Positions 40,734 to 48,656 of a DNA stretch of 64,000 nucleotides are shown piece by piece. Numbering within the stretch: position 1 is the stretch's first letter; each line of letters opens with the position of its first letter. The position numbers and the translations under genes are program-made. The DNA is from Polyangium sp. 6x1 (GTDB lineage: Bacteria; Myxococcota_A; Polyangia; Polyangiales; Polyangiaceae). The notes beneath the pieces were generated by a model. It was not told the DNA's origin. It saw nothing but the letters and a program-made list of their open reading frames with translations, and searched no databases. The stretch is from positions 62,001 through 126,000 of the forward strand of contig NZ_JARZHH010000020.1 in assembly GCF_029946515.1 (NCBI RefSeq), read 5' to 3'.

Positions 40734-43082
40734 TCAGATGATCTTCATCCCGGAGAGGATGTTGATCGCATTGCAGCCGACCCAGTTCATGATCGCCTCC
40801 GCCTTCGTCTGGACCGCCTTGCACTTGAAGGGGACCGCGTCGAACGTGATCGACGCCCCGATCTCGAAGTTCGCCGCGGCGAGCAGCGCGACCTTGGCGC
40901 CGACGAAGAGCTCGACCTTGCCGCCGATGTTCATCTCCGTGTGGAGCCCGATGACGCCCTCGTTCTTGTTGATGAGCACGTACTCGCCCATCGGACCGAC
41001 CTTCACCTTGAACTCGGGACCGCTGAAGACGCCCTCTTCCGCGCCCTGAACGATCTCCGTCCGGTTCGCGTTGACGGTGACGTTCATGTTCGCAATGACG
41101 GTCTGCGTGTAGTTCTGGGAGTAGTTCACCGTCACGTCGCCCACGACGACGTCGTTGCGGCTGCCCGTCACGTTGAGCGAGCGATTGCCCGTCACGTTGA
41201 TCGTCTGGTTGCCGCCGATGTCGAGCGTCGAGTCGTTGTCGACGTCCACGTCGAGCGTGCCCACGTGCTGCTTGCGCAGCCCCGCGACCGTCGTCTCCTG
41301 CTCGGGCCATTTCTCGGTGACCTTGCCGGTCACGTCCTCGTTCTTCGTCGAGCCGTACACTTCCTTCACGTACCCATCGACGGTCTCCTGCTTGTAACCG
41401 CCGACGTGCATCTGGTAATACGAGCCGATGTCCTCGGTCTGGTACGTGCCGACCTCGATGTTCTGCCACGTGCCGACGATGTGATCGGTCGATTGACACG
41501 TGTGCCAGAGGCCGCGCTGATCCGTCTTCAGGATCATCTCGTGGTCGTCGTTCGGCGAGCCCATGCGAATGTACGTGTTCGCGTAGGGCGTCGACATCGT
41601 GATGCGCTGCTGGCCCGCCTTGTCCTCGAGCTCCCAGCGATTGCGGCCGCCCGTCTGGACGACGTTCAGCGTGTGATTGCCGCTCGTGACCGGGCTCGGC
41701 GTGACCGCGTTCGGCACGACGCCCGAGATGACGGGGCGATCGGGATCGCCGCCGAGGAAGCTCACGATGACCTCGGTGCCCTTGCGCAGCGGGAAATGGA
41801 AGCCTTCGATGCCGCCGCCATGGGGCTGCATCATGCGCACGTACGTCGACGCCTTGCCGTCCTTGCCGGTGCCCTCGTCGAAATGGAGCTTGACCTTGTA
41901 CCGGCCCATGTCGTCGATCTGCGCGTATTCGCTCTCGGCCGGGCCGTCGACGACGCCATTCTCGAAGCCGTGGATGCGCGGCCACGGCGCGCGCGACTCC
42001 GCCCGGAACTGCACGTCCGCCGGGATCGCGAGGACCTCCACGAAGTACACCTCGTCGTGCGGCAGATCGATGATCTGGCGGAAATGGGAGTTCCCTGCGG
42101 CCTGGTTCGCGTGATGCGACACCTCGACCGCGAGGTAACGGTCGTTGAACTTCGCGCGCGGGTGGTCCTCGACCTCGAACGCCTTGCCCGCGTGGAGGTG
42201 CGTGCGCGTCCCCGCCGCCTGGAACACGATCTGGCGCGCCTTGTACTCCTCGGCGCGCACCTTCGCGAGGCGCGCGCCGGCCCCGGGCGTGAAGAACCGG
42301 TCCCCATACTGGACGACCTCGGCCGAGCCCTGGTTGGAAATGGTGGCCTTGCCCGAGACGTCGAGGCTCGGCCGGGTGTCGTCGTAATCCCTGAGCTTCA
42401 CGGAGGCCGGCAGCGAGACGTGGGCGCTGCGGAACGAGCGGAACGAGGCGCGCGCGCTCCGGTCCGCGCCCGTCTGCGGGTAATACCGCACCGGCATGCC
42501 GAGCGGCTCGTCGTCGTACGACTTGTTGTCGCAGAGCACGAGCTTCTCGCCCCCATCGGCGTGGTCGAAGAAATAATAAATGCCCTCGCGCTCCATCCAT
42601 CGCGAGATGAAATCGAGGTCGGTCTCGCGGTACTGGCAGACGTGCGCTTCCTTCTCGTAGCTGCCGAGCCGAAGCTCCAGCGCGTCGCCGGAGATGCCGT
42701 TCTCTTCGAGCACCGCCTGGAGGATCTCCGGGACGCTCATGTTCGTGAAGACCCGGCTGTGCCGCGCGAGCGAGAGCTCCCAGAGGCGCGGGACCATCGT
42801 CGCGCGGAGCAGCGCCTGCCCGTCGGATTCGTGCAAGAGCTCGATCCCCGCGAGGACCCCCGCGAAGACGTACGGAGGCAGCCGGTCGTCGTCGCGGTCG
42901 AGCACGATTTGCGCCTTGGCGCCGAGCGCGTCGCCAAGGTCGACGCCCTCGCCGTCGTCGCTCTTCGTGACGAGGAAGATCTCGAATCGATAGGGCCGTG
43001 AGATCCACTCGCGCCCGCGGAAGCCCACCACGCGGACGTCGTCCGGCAAGCCGCTCGAGGAAAACGTGATGAGGTCGGACAT
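40734..43082 (-). CDS. vgrG: Type VI secretion spike protein VgrG
   Basis: This 782-aa protein has the gp27-like region first (SRPYRFEIFLVTKSDD; ETDLDFISRWMEREGIYYFF), then the gp5-like OB domain (EYAQIDDMGRYKVKLHFDEG; VSFLGGDPDRPVISGVVPNA), and a beta-helical needle with repeats such as GNQTINVTGNRSLNVTGSR near residues 600-660. The C-terminus ends soon after the needle (INILSGMKII), so no toxin domain is fused. ATG 43082 has AAGGA 7 nt upstream; a longer frame to 43121 has no support. It heads the cassette; sheath, baseplate and ClpV genes are absent from the window. Confidence 0.93.
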   Translation of the reverse strand: MSDLITFSSSGLPDDVRVVGFRGREWISRPYRFEIFLVTKSDDGEGVDLGDALGAKAQIVLDRDDDRLPPYVFAGVLAGIELLHESDGQALLRATMVPRLWELSLARHSRVFTNMSVPEILQAVLEENGISGDALELRLGSYEKEAHVCQYRETDLDFISRWMEREGIYYFFDHADGGEKLVLCDNKSYDDEPLGMPVRYYPQTGADRSARASFRSFRSAHVSLPASVKLRDYDDTRPSLDVSGKATISNQGSAEVVQYGDRFFTPGAGARLAKVRAEEYKARQIVFQAAGTRTHLHAGKAFEVEDHPRAKFNDRYLAVEVSHHANQAAGNSHFRQIIDLPHDEVYFVEVLAIPADVQFRAESRAPWPRIHGFENGVVDGPAESEYAQIDDMGRYKVKLHFDEGTGKDGKASTYVRMMQPHGGGIEGFHFPLRKGTEVIVSFLGGDPDRPVISGVVPNAVTPSPVTSGNHTLNVVQTGGRNRWELEDKAGQQRITMSTPYANTYIRMGSPNDDHEMILKTDQRGLWHTCQSTDHIVGTWQNIEVGTYQTEDIGSYYQMHVGGYKQETVDGYVKEVYGSTKNEDVTGKVTEKWPEQETTVAGLRKQHVGTLDVDVDNDSTLDIGGNQTINVTGNRSLNVTGSRNDVVVGDVTVNYSQNYTQTVIANMNVTVNANRTEIVQGAEEGVFSGPEFKVKVGPMGEYVLINKNEGVIGLHTEMNIGGKVELFVGAKVALLAAANFEIGASITFDAVPFKCKAVQTKAEAIMNWVGCNAINILSGMKII

Positions 43083-43164
43083 GGTCTGTTCCTTCAAGCG
43101 AGGAGGCCCGGCGGGCCCCAAGGAGGCGTCAGCATAACCGATATGCGCAGCGGGATCGAGCCGT

Positions 43165-43551
43165 TCAACGCGGGAGAGAAAGATCCGATGTCGCGAGCCC
43201 CGTGGCCGGATCGACCACTACGCGCGAACCGTCGACCGGATCGACGAGCACGGGCAGGCGGGCCCCCGCCACGAGCTCGCGGGCCTTGACCTGGCCCGCG
43301 AAGACGCGCGCCTCCGCCCGGAACACGGGCCGTCCCGGCAAGGCGACGTCGAGCGTGAGCACCACCTCGCGGTCGTACCCTCTGCGCGCGAGGCCGTCGG
43401 CCACGCCGACGATCGTGCCCTCGCCGCGGAGGCCCTCGCGGAAGACGCGCTCGCGCTTCGCGTTGAACTTGCCGAAATCCCGCACGGCCCAGATGAAAAA
43501 GGCGAGCAAGAGGACCGGGCCCACGATCATCCAGATCTGCTTGATGCTCAT
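43165..43551 (-). CDS. Small single-pass membrane protein
   Basis: This 128-aa protein has one N-terminal helix (IWMIVGPVLLLAFFIWAV) and a cytoplasmic or periplasmic beta-rich domain containing GEGTIVGVADG and a VLTLDVALPGRPVFRAEAR strand pair, reminiscent of DUF3592-type domains. The function is unknown. It precedes vgrG by 82 nt on the same strand, so it may be co-transcribed, but no type VI link is known. Confidence 0.65.
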   Translation of the reverse strand: MSIKQIWMIVGPVLLLAFFIWAVRDFGKFNAKRERVFREGLRGEGTIVGVADGLARRGYDREVVLTLDVALPGRPVFRAEARVFAGQVKARELVAGARLPVLVDPVDGSRVVVDPATGLATSDLSLPR

Positions 43552-43629
43552 CCCGTCACCTATGGGCGGGTAAAGTACAGGCGCGCGCGCGCCCGCACAA
43601 GCGTTACGTGTCCCAACGACCCCTTCGCG

Positions 43630-45348
43630 CTACCGGATGTCGCTCGCGTCGGGGAACTGAATGCTCGGGTCCTTGATTTCCTGCGCGGCCGCGGCCTTCG
43701 TCACGAGCTCGTCGATCAGCGGGTCGATGCCGGTGTTGTAGAGCGGATCGTCCCACTCCCCGTCGTGGAACCAGCTCTTCAGGATCTCGAGCTTCTTGAT
43801 CGTGCTCTCCTTGTCGAAGATCGTCGCGTTCGGCGCGTCGAGCTCCTTTTTCATCAGGTAGAGCCCCATCCGGATCGCGTTCGTGACCATGCGCGTATGC
43901 GCCGGCTGCCGCGCCGGATCCGCCACGACGTGCCGCGTCCCTTCGAGCTGGCGCGTGAGGAGGAACGGCCGCGGGCTCGCCCATTTGCCGTGGCCGGCGG
44001 AATTGTAGTCCTCCTTGTTCCGATCGCGGTCCGGCGCCTTCGCGTTGAGCCAGCCGAGCGGCGCGCGCGCCTTCGCGACCATGCCCTTCGCCAGGAGGAA
44101 GCCGTGATGGATCGCATAACGATTCAAGAGCGTCGACAGGAAATAATCGCCGTCGATCGAGGGGATCCCGTTGCCGGCGATGAGCAGGGGCGCGTCGTAC
44201 TCCCACGCGGTCCAGAACCACGATTGCTGGATCACGTCGGTCTGGAGCTCGCGCACGTCCTCGTCCTCGGGCACGTCGGCGAAGTCGGGCAGCTTGATGC
44301 AGGTGCTCGCGCCCGTGCAATGCAAGGGGTTCACGCGGATGATGTCCCCCACGTGCCAGATCGGGTTGCGATCGATGGCGCGGTTCCTCGCCGACTCCGT
44401 GGGCCCCGACGACGCGCTCGGCGGCTCGGACCCGTGCCACACGTCCGGGTATTCGTTCGTCTTCCTGCGGAAGAGCATGTGCTGCGCGATCTGCACGCTC
44501 TTCCATTTCTCGCGCATCCACGCGATCCCGGGCTCGTCGGCGCCGCCGTTCCACGCGTCGGGCTCGGTCATCTCGTCGATCGCGTCGTAGAACCGCCAGA
44601 ACTTCGCCTCGTCGGCCGGATCGGCGAGGTATTCGTCGACGATCGCGTACCAGTCCTCGTCCATCCCCAGGATCGGCCGCTGCGCGAGCCAGGGGACCCA
44701 CTCGGCCACGCTCTCGAAAGGCGCGAGGCCCGCCGGCGTGTTGAAGGGATCCTCCGACCAGCGATCGAACGGGATGCCCACGCGCAGCTCGCGCAGGTCG
44801 ATCGCGTCGAGCTCGTCCGCCACGGCCTCGGCTTTTTCGATGCTGTCGACGGTGCCGTCGAGGACCTTGAGCTTTTGCGCTTCGAGGGACGCGAGGAAGA
44901 CGCGGTCGCGCGCCTCGCGGCGCTCGTACGAATCCATTTCGCCCTCGGGCGGCAGCTCGCCGAGGACCTCCCCGCCCGGCTGGAACGGTCGGAAGGCGGT
45001 CCTCGAGACCGGGACGATCGCGTGCTTTTTCCTGAGCGCGTCGATCATCGCCACGATCGCGTCCGTCTCCTCGGCGCCCACCTGATCCGCCTCGGCCCTG
45101 CGGCGAATCGTGGCCTCGTCGTAATCGATGGCCGCGATGTCGATCCCGTCCGGCGAATGACAGCCGGCGCAAGCGCCCCGGACGCCCGGCTTGCGGAACG
45201 CGGTCAGGCCCTTCTGGATCACCGCGTCGAGCGCGGGGTCGGTTTTTGGATCGCCGGGGCCCGCGCCGCTACCGGGCGAGCCTCCCCCGCCGCAGGCGAG
45301 GAGCGAGGACGAGACGAAAAGCAATCCCGTGAAGGCAAGGGTACGCAT
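43630..45348 (-). CDS. Monoheme c-type cytochrome lipoprotein, large
   Basis: This 572-aa protein has a signal peptide with lipobox LLAC (Cys19), a Gly/Ser linker and one haem site CAGCH (Cys60-His64) within VRGACAGCHSPDG. The rest, about 500 residues, is rich in Trp, Tyr and acidic residues (DRWSEDPFNTPAG, WFWTAWEYDAPLLIAG) and does not match a family I know; a peroxidase-like or dehydrogenase role is only a guess. A probable distal axial ligand (a Met after the haem site) is not obvious. ATG 45348 is set by the signal peptide, with AGGA about 10 nt upstream. Confidence 0.78.
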   Translation of the reverse strand: MRTLAFTGLLFVSSSLLACGGGGSPGSGAGPGDPKTDPALDAVIQKGLTAFRKPGVRGACAGCHSPDGIDIAAIDYDEATIRRRAEADQVGAEETDAIVAMIDALRKKHAIVPVSRTAFRPFQPGGEVLGELPPEGEMDSYERREARDRVFLASLEAQKLKVLDGTVDSIEKAEAVADELDAIDLRELRVGIPFDRWSEDPFNTPAGLAPFESVAEWVPWLAQRPILGMDEDWYAIVDEYLADPADEAKFWRFYDAIDEMTEPDAWNGGADEPGIAWMREKWKSVQIAQHMLFRRKTNEYPDVWHGSEPPSASSGPTESARNRAIDRNPIWHVGDIIRVNPLHCTGASTCIKLPDFADVPEDEDVRELQTDVIQQSWFWTAWEYDAPLLIAGNGIPSIDGDYFLSTLLNRYAIHHGFLLAKGMVAKARAPLGWLNAKAPDRDRNKEDYNSAGHGKWASPRPFLLTRQLEGTRHVVADPARQPAHTRMVTNAIRMGLYLMKKELDAPNATIFDKESTIKKLEILKSWFHDGEWDDPLYNTGIDPLIDELVTKAAAAQEIKDPSIQFPDASDIR

Positions 45349-45433
45349 GGAGACATGTTCCTGAACCTTTGAGCTCGAAGCAAGCCCGAATCGCGGGGTG
45401 CGCGCGGCTCGAGCAAAGGTCAGGCCGGATGCC

Positions 45434-46354
45434 TCAGAAGAAGGCGACCCCCACGCCCGTCGCAATCGCGACGAGGCAGAAAATCACGTCCACCACGCGG
45501 CGATGGCGCGCGGGCCGGATGATGGTGACGAGCATCGAGAGCACGACCATCGGGGCGCCCGCGAGCATGACGGTCCAGCCGTTCGCCACCGCGATTGCGA
45601 TCGCCACGAAGGCGATGAGCAGCACGCCGCCGAACGCCAGGAGAGGCTCCTCCCCCTGGTCGGGAGAAGAAATGCGCGCGACGGCGGCGCCCGCAGCGCC
45701 GAGCGCGAGCGCAAACGCGCCGGCCCCTTCCCAGGCCCAGAACGACGGCGCCCCGGAGGCGACCATGATCGCGGCGAACACCATCGCCGCGAAGAGCGCG
45801 GCGGACGACTCGATCACGAGCCCCACGACGTACCCGACGGCGGCGACCTGGCCGCGCGTGTTCACCTGCTCGACGACCCGGTCCCGCTCCCATTGCTGGT
45901 GCCCGCTGAGCTGGGTCGGCTCGCCGATGGGGACCCCGCCGTGTGGGTACAGGATCGCCTGCTCCTCCGGCGTGGGCGCCGCCTCCGCGGCCGTCTCGGC
46001 GAGCGACGGTCCGCCGCTCCACCCGAGCACGGAGGCGCCGAGCGCGACGAGCCCCAGGACCGCCGTGGGAACGGCCACGGCCGAAGCGTCGGGCACCTGG
46101 AAAAACCCCACGGCGCCGAGCGCGAGCGTCACGGCGGAGGCGCCGAGCAAGCGGTAGAGGGCGCCTCGATCGACGGGCTTGCCGGACGAAGCAGCGTTCA
46201 CCACCTGGCCGGCGCTCCCCGGAATCCCGGCGCTCACGAGCGCCGCGCCTGCGAGGAGCCACGAGGCTCGCGTCGGGGGCACGGAGGCGAGTGCGGCGGC
46301 GATGGGAACGAGGTGGCGTGCGAAAAAAAAGGCAGAATGCTTCATTTCATTCAT
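45434..46354 (-). CDS. Polytopic membrane protein of unknown function
   Basis: This 306-aa protein has about eight hydrophobic helices (for example LVPIAAALASVPPTRASWLL, VGYVVGLVIESSAALFAAMV, TVMLAGAPMVVLSMLVTII), with a soluble loop of about 60 residues in the middle (EEQAILYPHGGVPIGEPTQL). The hydrophobic pattern rather than homology supports coding. Starts at 46363, 46354 and 46345 are all in frame; 46354 (MNEMKHSAFFF) is taken. The upstream DNA overlaps the conserved block shared with the STAS-like gene at 47541. Confidence 0.6.
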   Translation of the reverse strand: MNEMKHSAFFFARHLVPIAAALASVPPTRASWLLAGAALVSAGIPGSAGQVVNAASSGKPVDRGALYRLLGASAVTLALGAVGFFQVPDASAVAVPTAVLGLVALGASVLGWSGGPSLAETAAEAAPTPEEQAILYPHGGVPIGEPTQLSGHQQWERDRVVEQVNTRGQVAAVGYVVGLVIESSAALFAAMVFAAIMVASGAPSFWAWEGAGAFALALGAAGAAVARISSPDQGEEPLLAFGGVLLIAFVAIAIAVANGWTVMLAGAPMVVLSMLVTIIRPARHRRVVDVIFCLVAIATGVGVAFF

Positions 46355-46367
46355 GGAGCTCATCCCC

Positions 46368-46497
46368 GATGGGCTTGCGCTCGTGCCGGGAACGATGGCT
46401 GGACGTGGGGTCGGCATGGATGATACCTGGAAGCGCGTCGACGCGCACCGCCATCGTTTCGAGGCGTCTGATCTGCTCCATACGCGCGCCATCGGCC
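46368..46497 (+). repeat. Duplicated segment, copy A (partner 47495-47625)
   Basis: About 130 nt align with 47495-47625. The first 29 nt (from GATGG) are nearly identical, including CTTGCGCTCGTGCCGGGAAC; the rest encodes the start of a STAS-like protein. The stretch before the coding start differs by indels in the two copies, so it is not protein-coding. Similarity ends near 46497. Confidence 0.75.
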
Positions 46498-46532
46498 CGC
46501 CGGGGGGTTGTCCCAATCGGGGCCTCGTGTAG
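46416..46532 (+). pseudogene. Truncated N-terminal copy of the STAS-like gene at 47541
   Basis: This is a 38-codon remnant. MDDTW then V, AH, RFE, DLLHTRA and GP match the first 28 residues of the intact gene at 47541. After residue 28 the sequence changes to GGCPNRGLV and stops at TAG 46530-46532. The remnant lies 17 nt before the archaemetzincin start, so the duplication brought the conserved upstream block close to that gene. It could still be translated as a leader peptide. Confidence 0.65.
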
Positions 46533-46549
46533 CCTCTTCCTGGCGCTCG

Positions 46550-47437
46550 ATGACCGCACCTCCTCGCCTCACCCCGGCTCAGATCGTCGCGCTCGGCCCT
46601 CTCGCGGCCGTCTCGCCCCCGCTCCGCCGCGCGCTCTCGGGGTCGGGCTTCGAGCCGATGCCCGCGCCGGCCGAGAACGACTGGCTCGCGTGCCACCCCG
46701 AGCGCGGCCAGAAGTACGCTGATTTCATCGCAGAGAAGCCGCTCGTCCCCGAGGAAGCTCGCCGCACGCTCGCGCTCCTGCCGCTCGGCGTGCCGGCGCG
46801 CCCCGGCATTCCGCGGCCCGGGCTCCTCCGCGACGCCCTCGAAGCTTTTTATGCCCTCCCTGCGCGCCTGCTCCCGCGCGTCGCGCTCGCGGACGTCGGC
46901 ATGCGGACGCGCATCAACGAGCACACCGGCAAGGTCCAGCTCTACACGCCGCACATCCTCACCTACCTGAAGCGACGATTGCCCCCGGACGTGTTTGCGC
47001 TCGCGGCCATCACCGGCGAGGATCTCTACCCCGATGAAGCGTGGAATTTCGTGTTTGGCATCGCCAGCCCGCGCCACCGGGTCGGCCTCTTCAGCTTCGC
47101 GCGCTACGATCCGACCTTCGACGACGAGCCGTTCGGCCCCGGCGACGAAACGCGCATTCTCCGCCGCATGATCAAGGTGCTGCTGCACGAAGTCGGGCAC
47201 ATGTTCGGCCTCGCGCACTGCGTTTACTTCCTGTGCCTCATGAACGGCTCGAACCACATCGAGGAGGCCGACGCGCGCCCGCTGCACGTCTGCCCGATAT
47301 GCCTGCGCAAATTGCAGCACTCGATCCGATTCGACGTGGTCTCGCGGTACGATGCATTGCAGCGATTCTACGAGCGCGCGGGCCTCGACGACGAGGCCGC
47401 CTGGGTCGCCGAGCGACTGCGGGAAATCCGGGATTGA
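46550..47437 (+). CDS. Archaemetzincin-family zinc protease
   Basis: This 295-aa protein carries the extended metzincin motif HEVGHMFGLAHC (His213, Glu214, His217, His223) followed by a CxxC-type site CPICLRKL that binds the second zinc, the hallmark of archaemetzincins (AMZ). The Met-turn is seen as CLMNGS. These are putative aminopeptidase-like metalloproteases, common in archaea and animals and patchy in bacteria. There is no signal peptide, so it is cytoplasmic. ATG 46550 (MTAPPRLTPAQI) is chosen; longer upstream frames would overlap the STAS-like remnant. It is followed by the intact STAS-like gene after 103 nt. Confidence 0.87.
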   Translation: MTAPPRLTPAQIVALGPLAAVSPPLRRALSGSGFEPMPAPAENDWLACHPERGQKYADFIAEKPLVPEEARRTLALLPLGVPARPGIPRPGLLRDALEAFYALPARLLPRVALADVGMRTRINEHTGKVQLYTPHILTYLKRRLPPDVFALAAITGEDLYPDEAWNFVFGIASPRHRVGLFSFARYDPTFDDEPFGPGDETRILRRMIKVLLHEVGHMFGLAHCVYFLCLMNGSNHIEEADARPLHVCPICLRKLQHSIRFDVVSRYDALQRFYERAGLDDEAAWVAERLREIRD

Positions 47438-47540
47438 CGCATCAAGGAAAGCCGACCCACGCGGAAGCCGCTGACGAGCAGCCCCCGGACGCCGGATGGA
47501 CTTGCGCTCGTGCCGGGAACGAGGATGGTGCTTTCCCGGC

Positions 47541-47990
47541 ATGGACGACACCTGGCAGCACGTCGGCGCGCACCAGAACCGGTTCGAGCCCCCCGACCTG
47601 CTGCACACGCGCGCCGTGGGCCCCATCTCGCGCGACGAGTTCGCGGCCGCATTCGACGAGATCGAGCTTCGTGCCCGGGAGGGCCCCGTGTTCTGGCTCG
47701 TCGACCTCACGCACCTCGACGGCATCGCGCCGGAAGCCCGCCGCCTGCTCTCCGAGCGGGACGCTCGCGCGCTCCTGCGTGGGATCGTGCTCATCGGCGG
47801 CAGTTTTCCGCAGCGGGTCCTCGCGACGCTCGCCCTCAAGGCCGTGCGGCTCTTCTGGCGCCACGAGACGCACGTCCCGTTCGCCTTCCTCACGGACGAG
47901 CGCGAGGCGCGCGCGTGGATCGAGGCCGAACGGCGCGCGCACCCGAGCCCCCACGCGAGCGCCGGAGCGGCGGCCGGAAAAGAGCTGTAG
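47541..47990 (+). CDS. SpoIIAA/STAS-like small protein
   Basis: This 149-aa protein has the alternating beta-alpha pattern of STAS/SpoIIAA-like proteins (FEPPDLLHTRAVGPISRDEF, VFWLVDLTHLDGIAPEARRL, VPFAFLTDEREARAWIEAER). Such proteins bind partner kinases, lipids or nucleotides. A start at 47496 is possible, but in the truncated copy the segment before MDDTW is out of frame, which favours ATG 47541. It follows the archaemetzincin gene. The C-terminal HPSPHASAGAAAGKEL tail is low complexity. Confidence 0.75.
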   Translation: MDDTWQHVGAHQNRFEPPDLLHTRAVGPISRDEFAAAFDEIELRAREGPVFWLVDLTHLDGIAPEARRLLSERDARALLRGIVLIGGSFPQRVLATLALKAVRLFWRHETHVPFAFLTDEREARAWIEAERRAHPSPHASAGAAAGKEL

Positions 47991-48009
47991 CGTATCTGCG
48001 CGGCGAGAA

Positions 48010-48061
48010 ATCGATCGATGGATCGACGGATCGATCCCTTGATCGATCACCTGATCGATCG
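48010..48061. repeat. 12-bp iterons built on GATCGATC
   Basis: Eight GATC sites occur within 48 nt (48013, 48021, 48029, 48033, 48041, 48045, 48053, 48057), all on a 4-nt grid. From 48029 three units of 12 bp each start with GATCGATC (48029, 48041, 48053), preceded by a diverged unit at 48017. They lie about 85-135 nt upstream of the sigma-54 core at 48144, a usual distance for enhancer-binding protein sites. Confidence 0.65.
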
Positions 48062-48143
48062 CGCGCGCAGGCGCGTGGGTCGTCCGATCCAACGCGCGCA
48101 TCAACGCCGCGGAAATCACGCGTTTCTCCGCGTCGGGAGGGCT

Positions 48144-48158
48144 TGGCACGGCGCCTGC
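48144..48158 (+). promoter_or_regulatory. Sigma-54 (-24/-12) promoter
   Basis: TTGGCACGGCGCCTGCT (48143-48159) matches the sigma-54 consensus, with GG at 48145-48146 and GC at 48157-48158 separated by exactly 10 nt. The only departure in the core is CTGC for TTGC. A start of transcription near 48170 gives a short leader with GGAGG at 48179-48183 and ATG at 48189. Confidence 0.75.
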
Positions 48159-48188
48159 TGAAGCTCCCTCGCGAAAGCGGAGGTTCTC

Positions 48189-48650
48189 ATGCGCAACTGG
48201 ATGTTCGTTTCGATGGTCGCTTCGATGTCGCTCCTGGCTTGCACGACGGAGACGGTGGACGACGCCGAGCTCGCCGCGCCCGAGGCCGAGGAGACCGCGC
48301 TCGTCGCCGCGCCTCGGATCACGATCGACGAGGTCTTCGAGCTCTCGCGTGGCCTGCCGACGAGCCGCCCGACCGAAGACGGCCTGGAGATCTCGGCCGA
48401 GGAAGCGACGGATCCCACGCGCTGTGGTCAGGGCCAATGGGTCCGCGTGAAGGACGACTCCCCCGAGGGGCAGGCGGAGCTCGAAGCGCTGCGGGCCGCG
48501 TTCACGAACGCGTCCGGGATCGACGTCGGCAAATGCACGATGTGCGGATATGACCTGGGCTGCTGGTGGCAGGGCAAGGAGCGACTGAAGTCGGGCTACT
48601 ATTACGAAGGAAACTGCTTTGCCACGAATACGAGCCAGTGCTGCAATTGA
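48189..48650 (+). CDS. Cys-rich lipoprotein under sigma-54 control
   Basis: This 153-aa protein has a signal peptide and lipobox (SLLAC, Cys18). An acidic Ala/Glu linker leads to a C-terminal domain with seven cysteines (CGQGQW, CTMCGYDLGCWWQG, NCFATNTSQCCN), probably disulfide-bonded on the cell surface. The family is unknown. GGAGG with 5-nt spacing fixes ATG 48189. The strong sigma-54 promoter and upstream iterons suggest expression only under a specific signal, such as starvation or development in a myxobacterium (inference). The stop lies 6 nt from the convergent acetyltransferase gene. Confidence 0.82.
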   Translation: MRNWMFVSMVASMSLLACTTETVDDAELAAPEAEETALVAAPRITIDEVFELSRGLPTSRPTEDGLEISAEEATDPTRCGQGQWVRVKDDSPEGQAELEALRAAFTNASGIDVGKCTMCGYDLGCWWQGKERLKSGYYYEGNCFATNTSQCCN

Positions 48651-48656
48651 TCGGGC

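Noticed and set aside
36206-43001. Long plus-strand frames through the type VI cassette
   Set aside because: They mirror pentapeptide and VgrG codons and show no motif of their own.
45420-46262. Alternative frames over the membrane protein at 45434
   Set aside because: They are Arg/Ala/Gly-rich without hydrophobic helices or motifs, whereas the chosen frame shows regular membrane segments.
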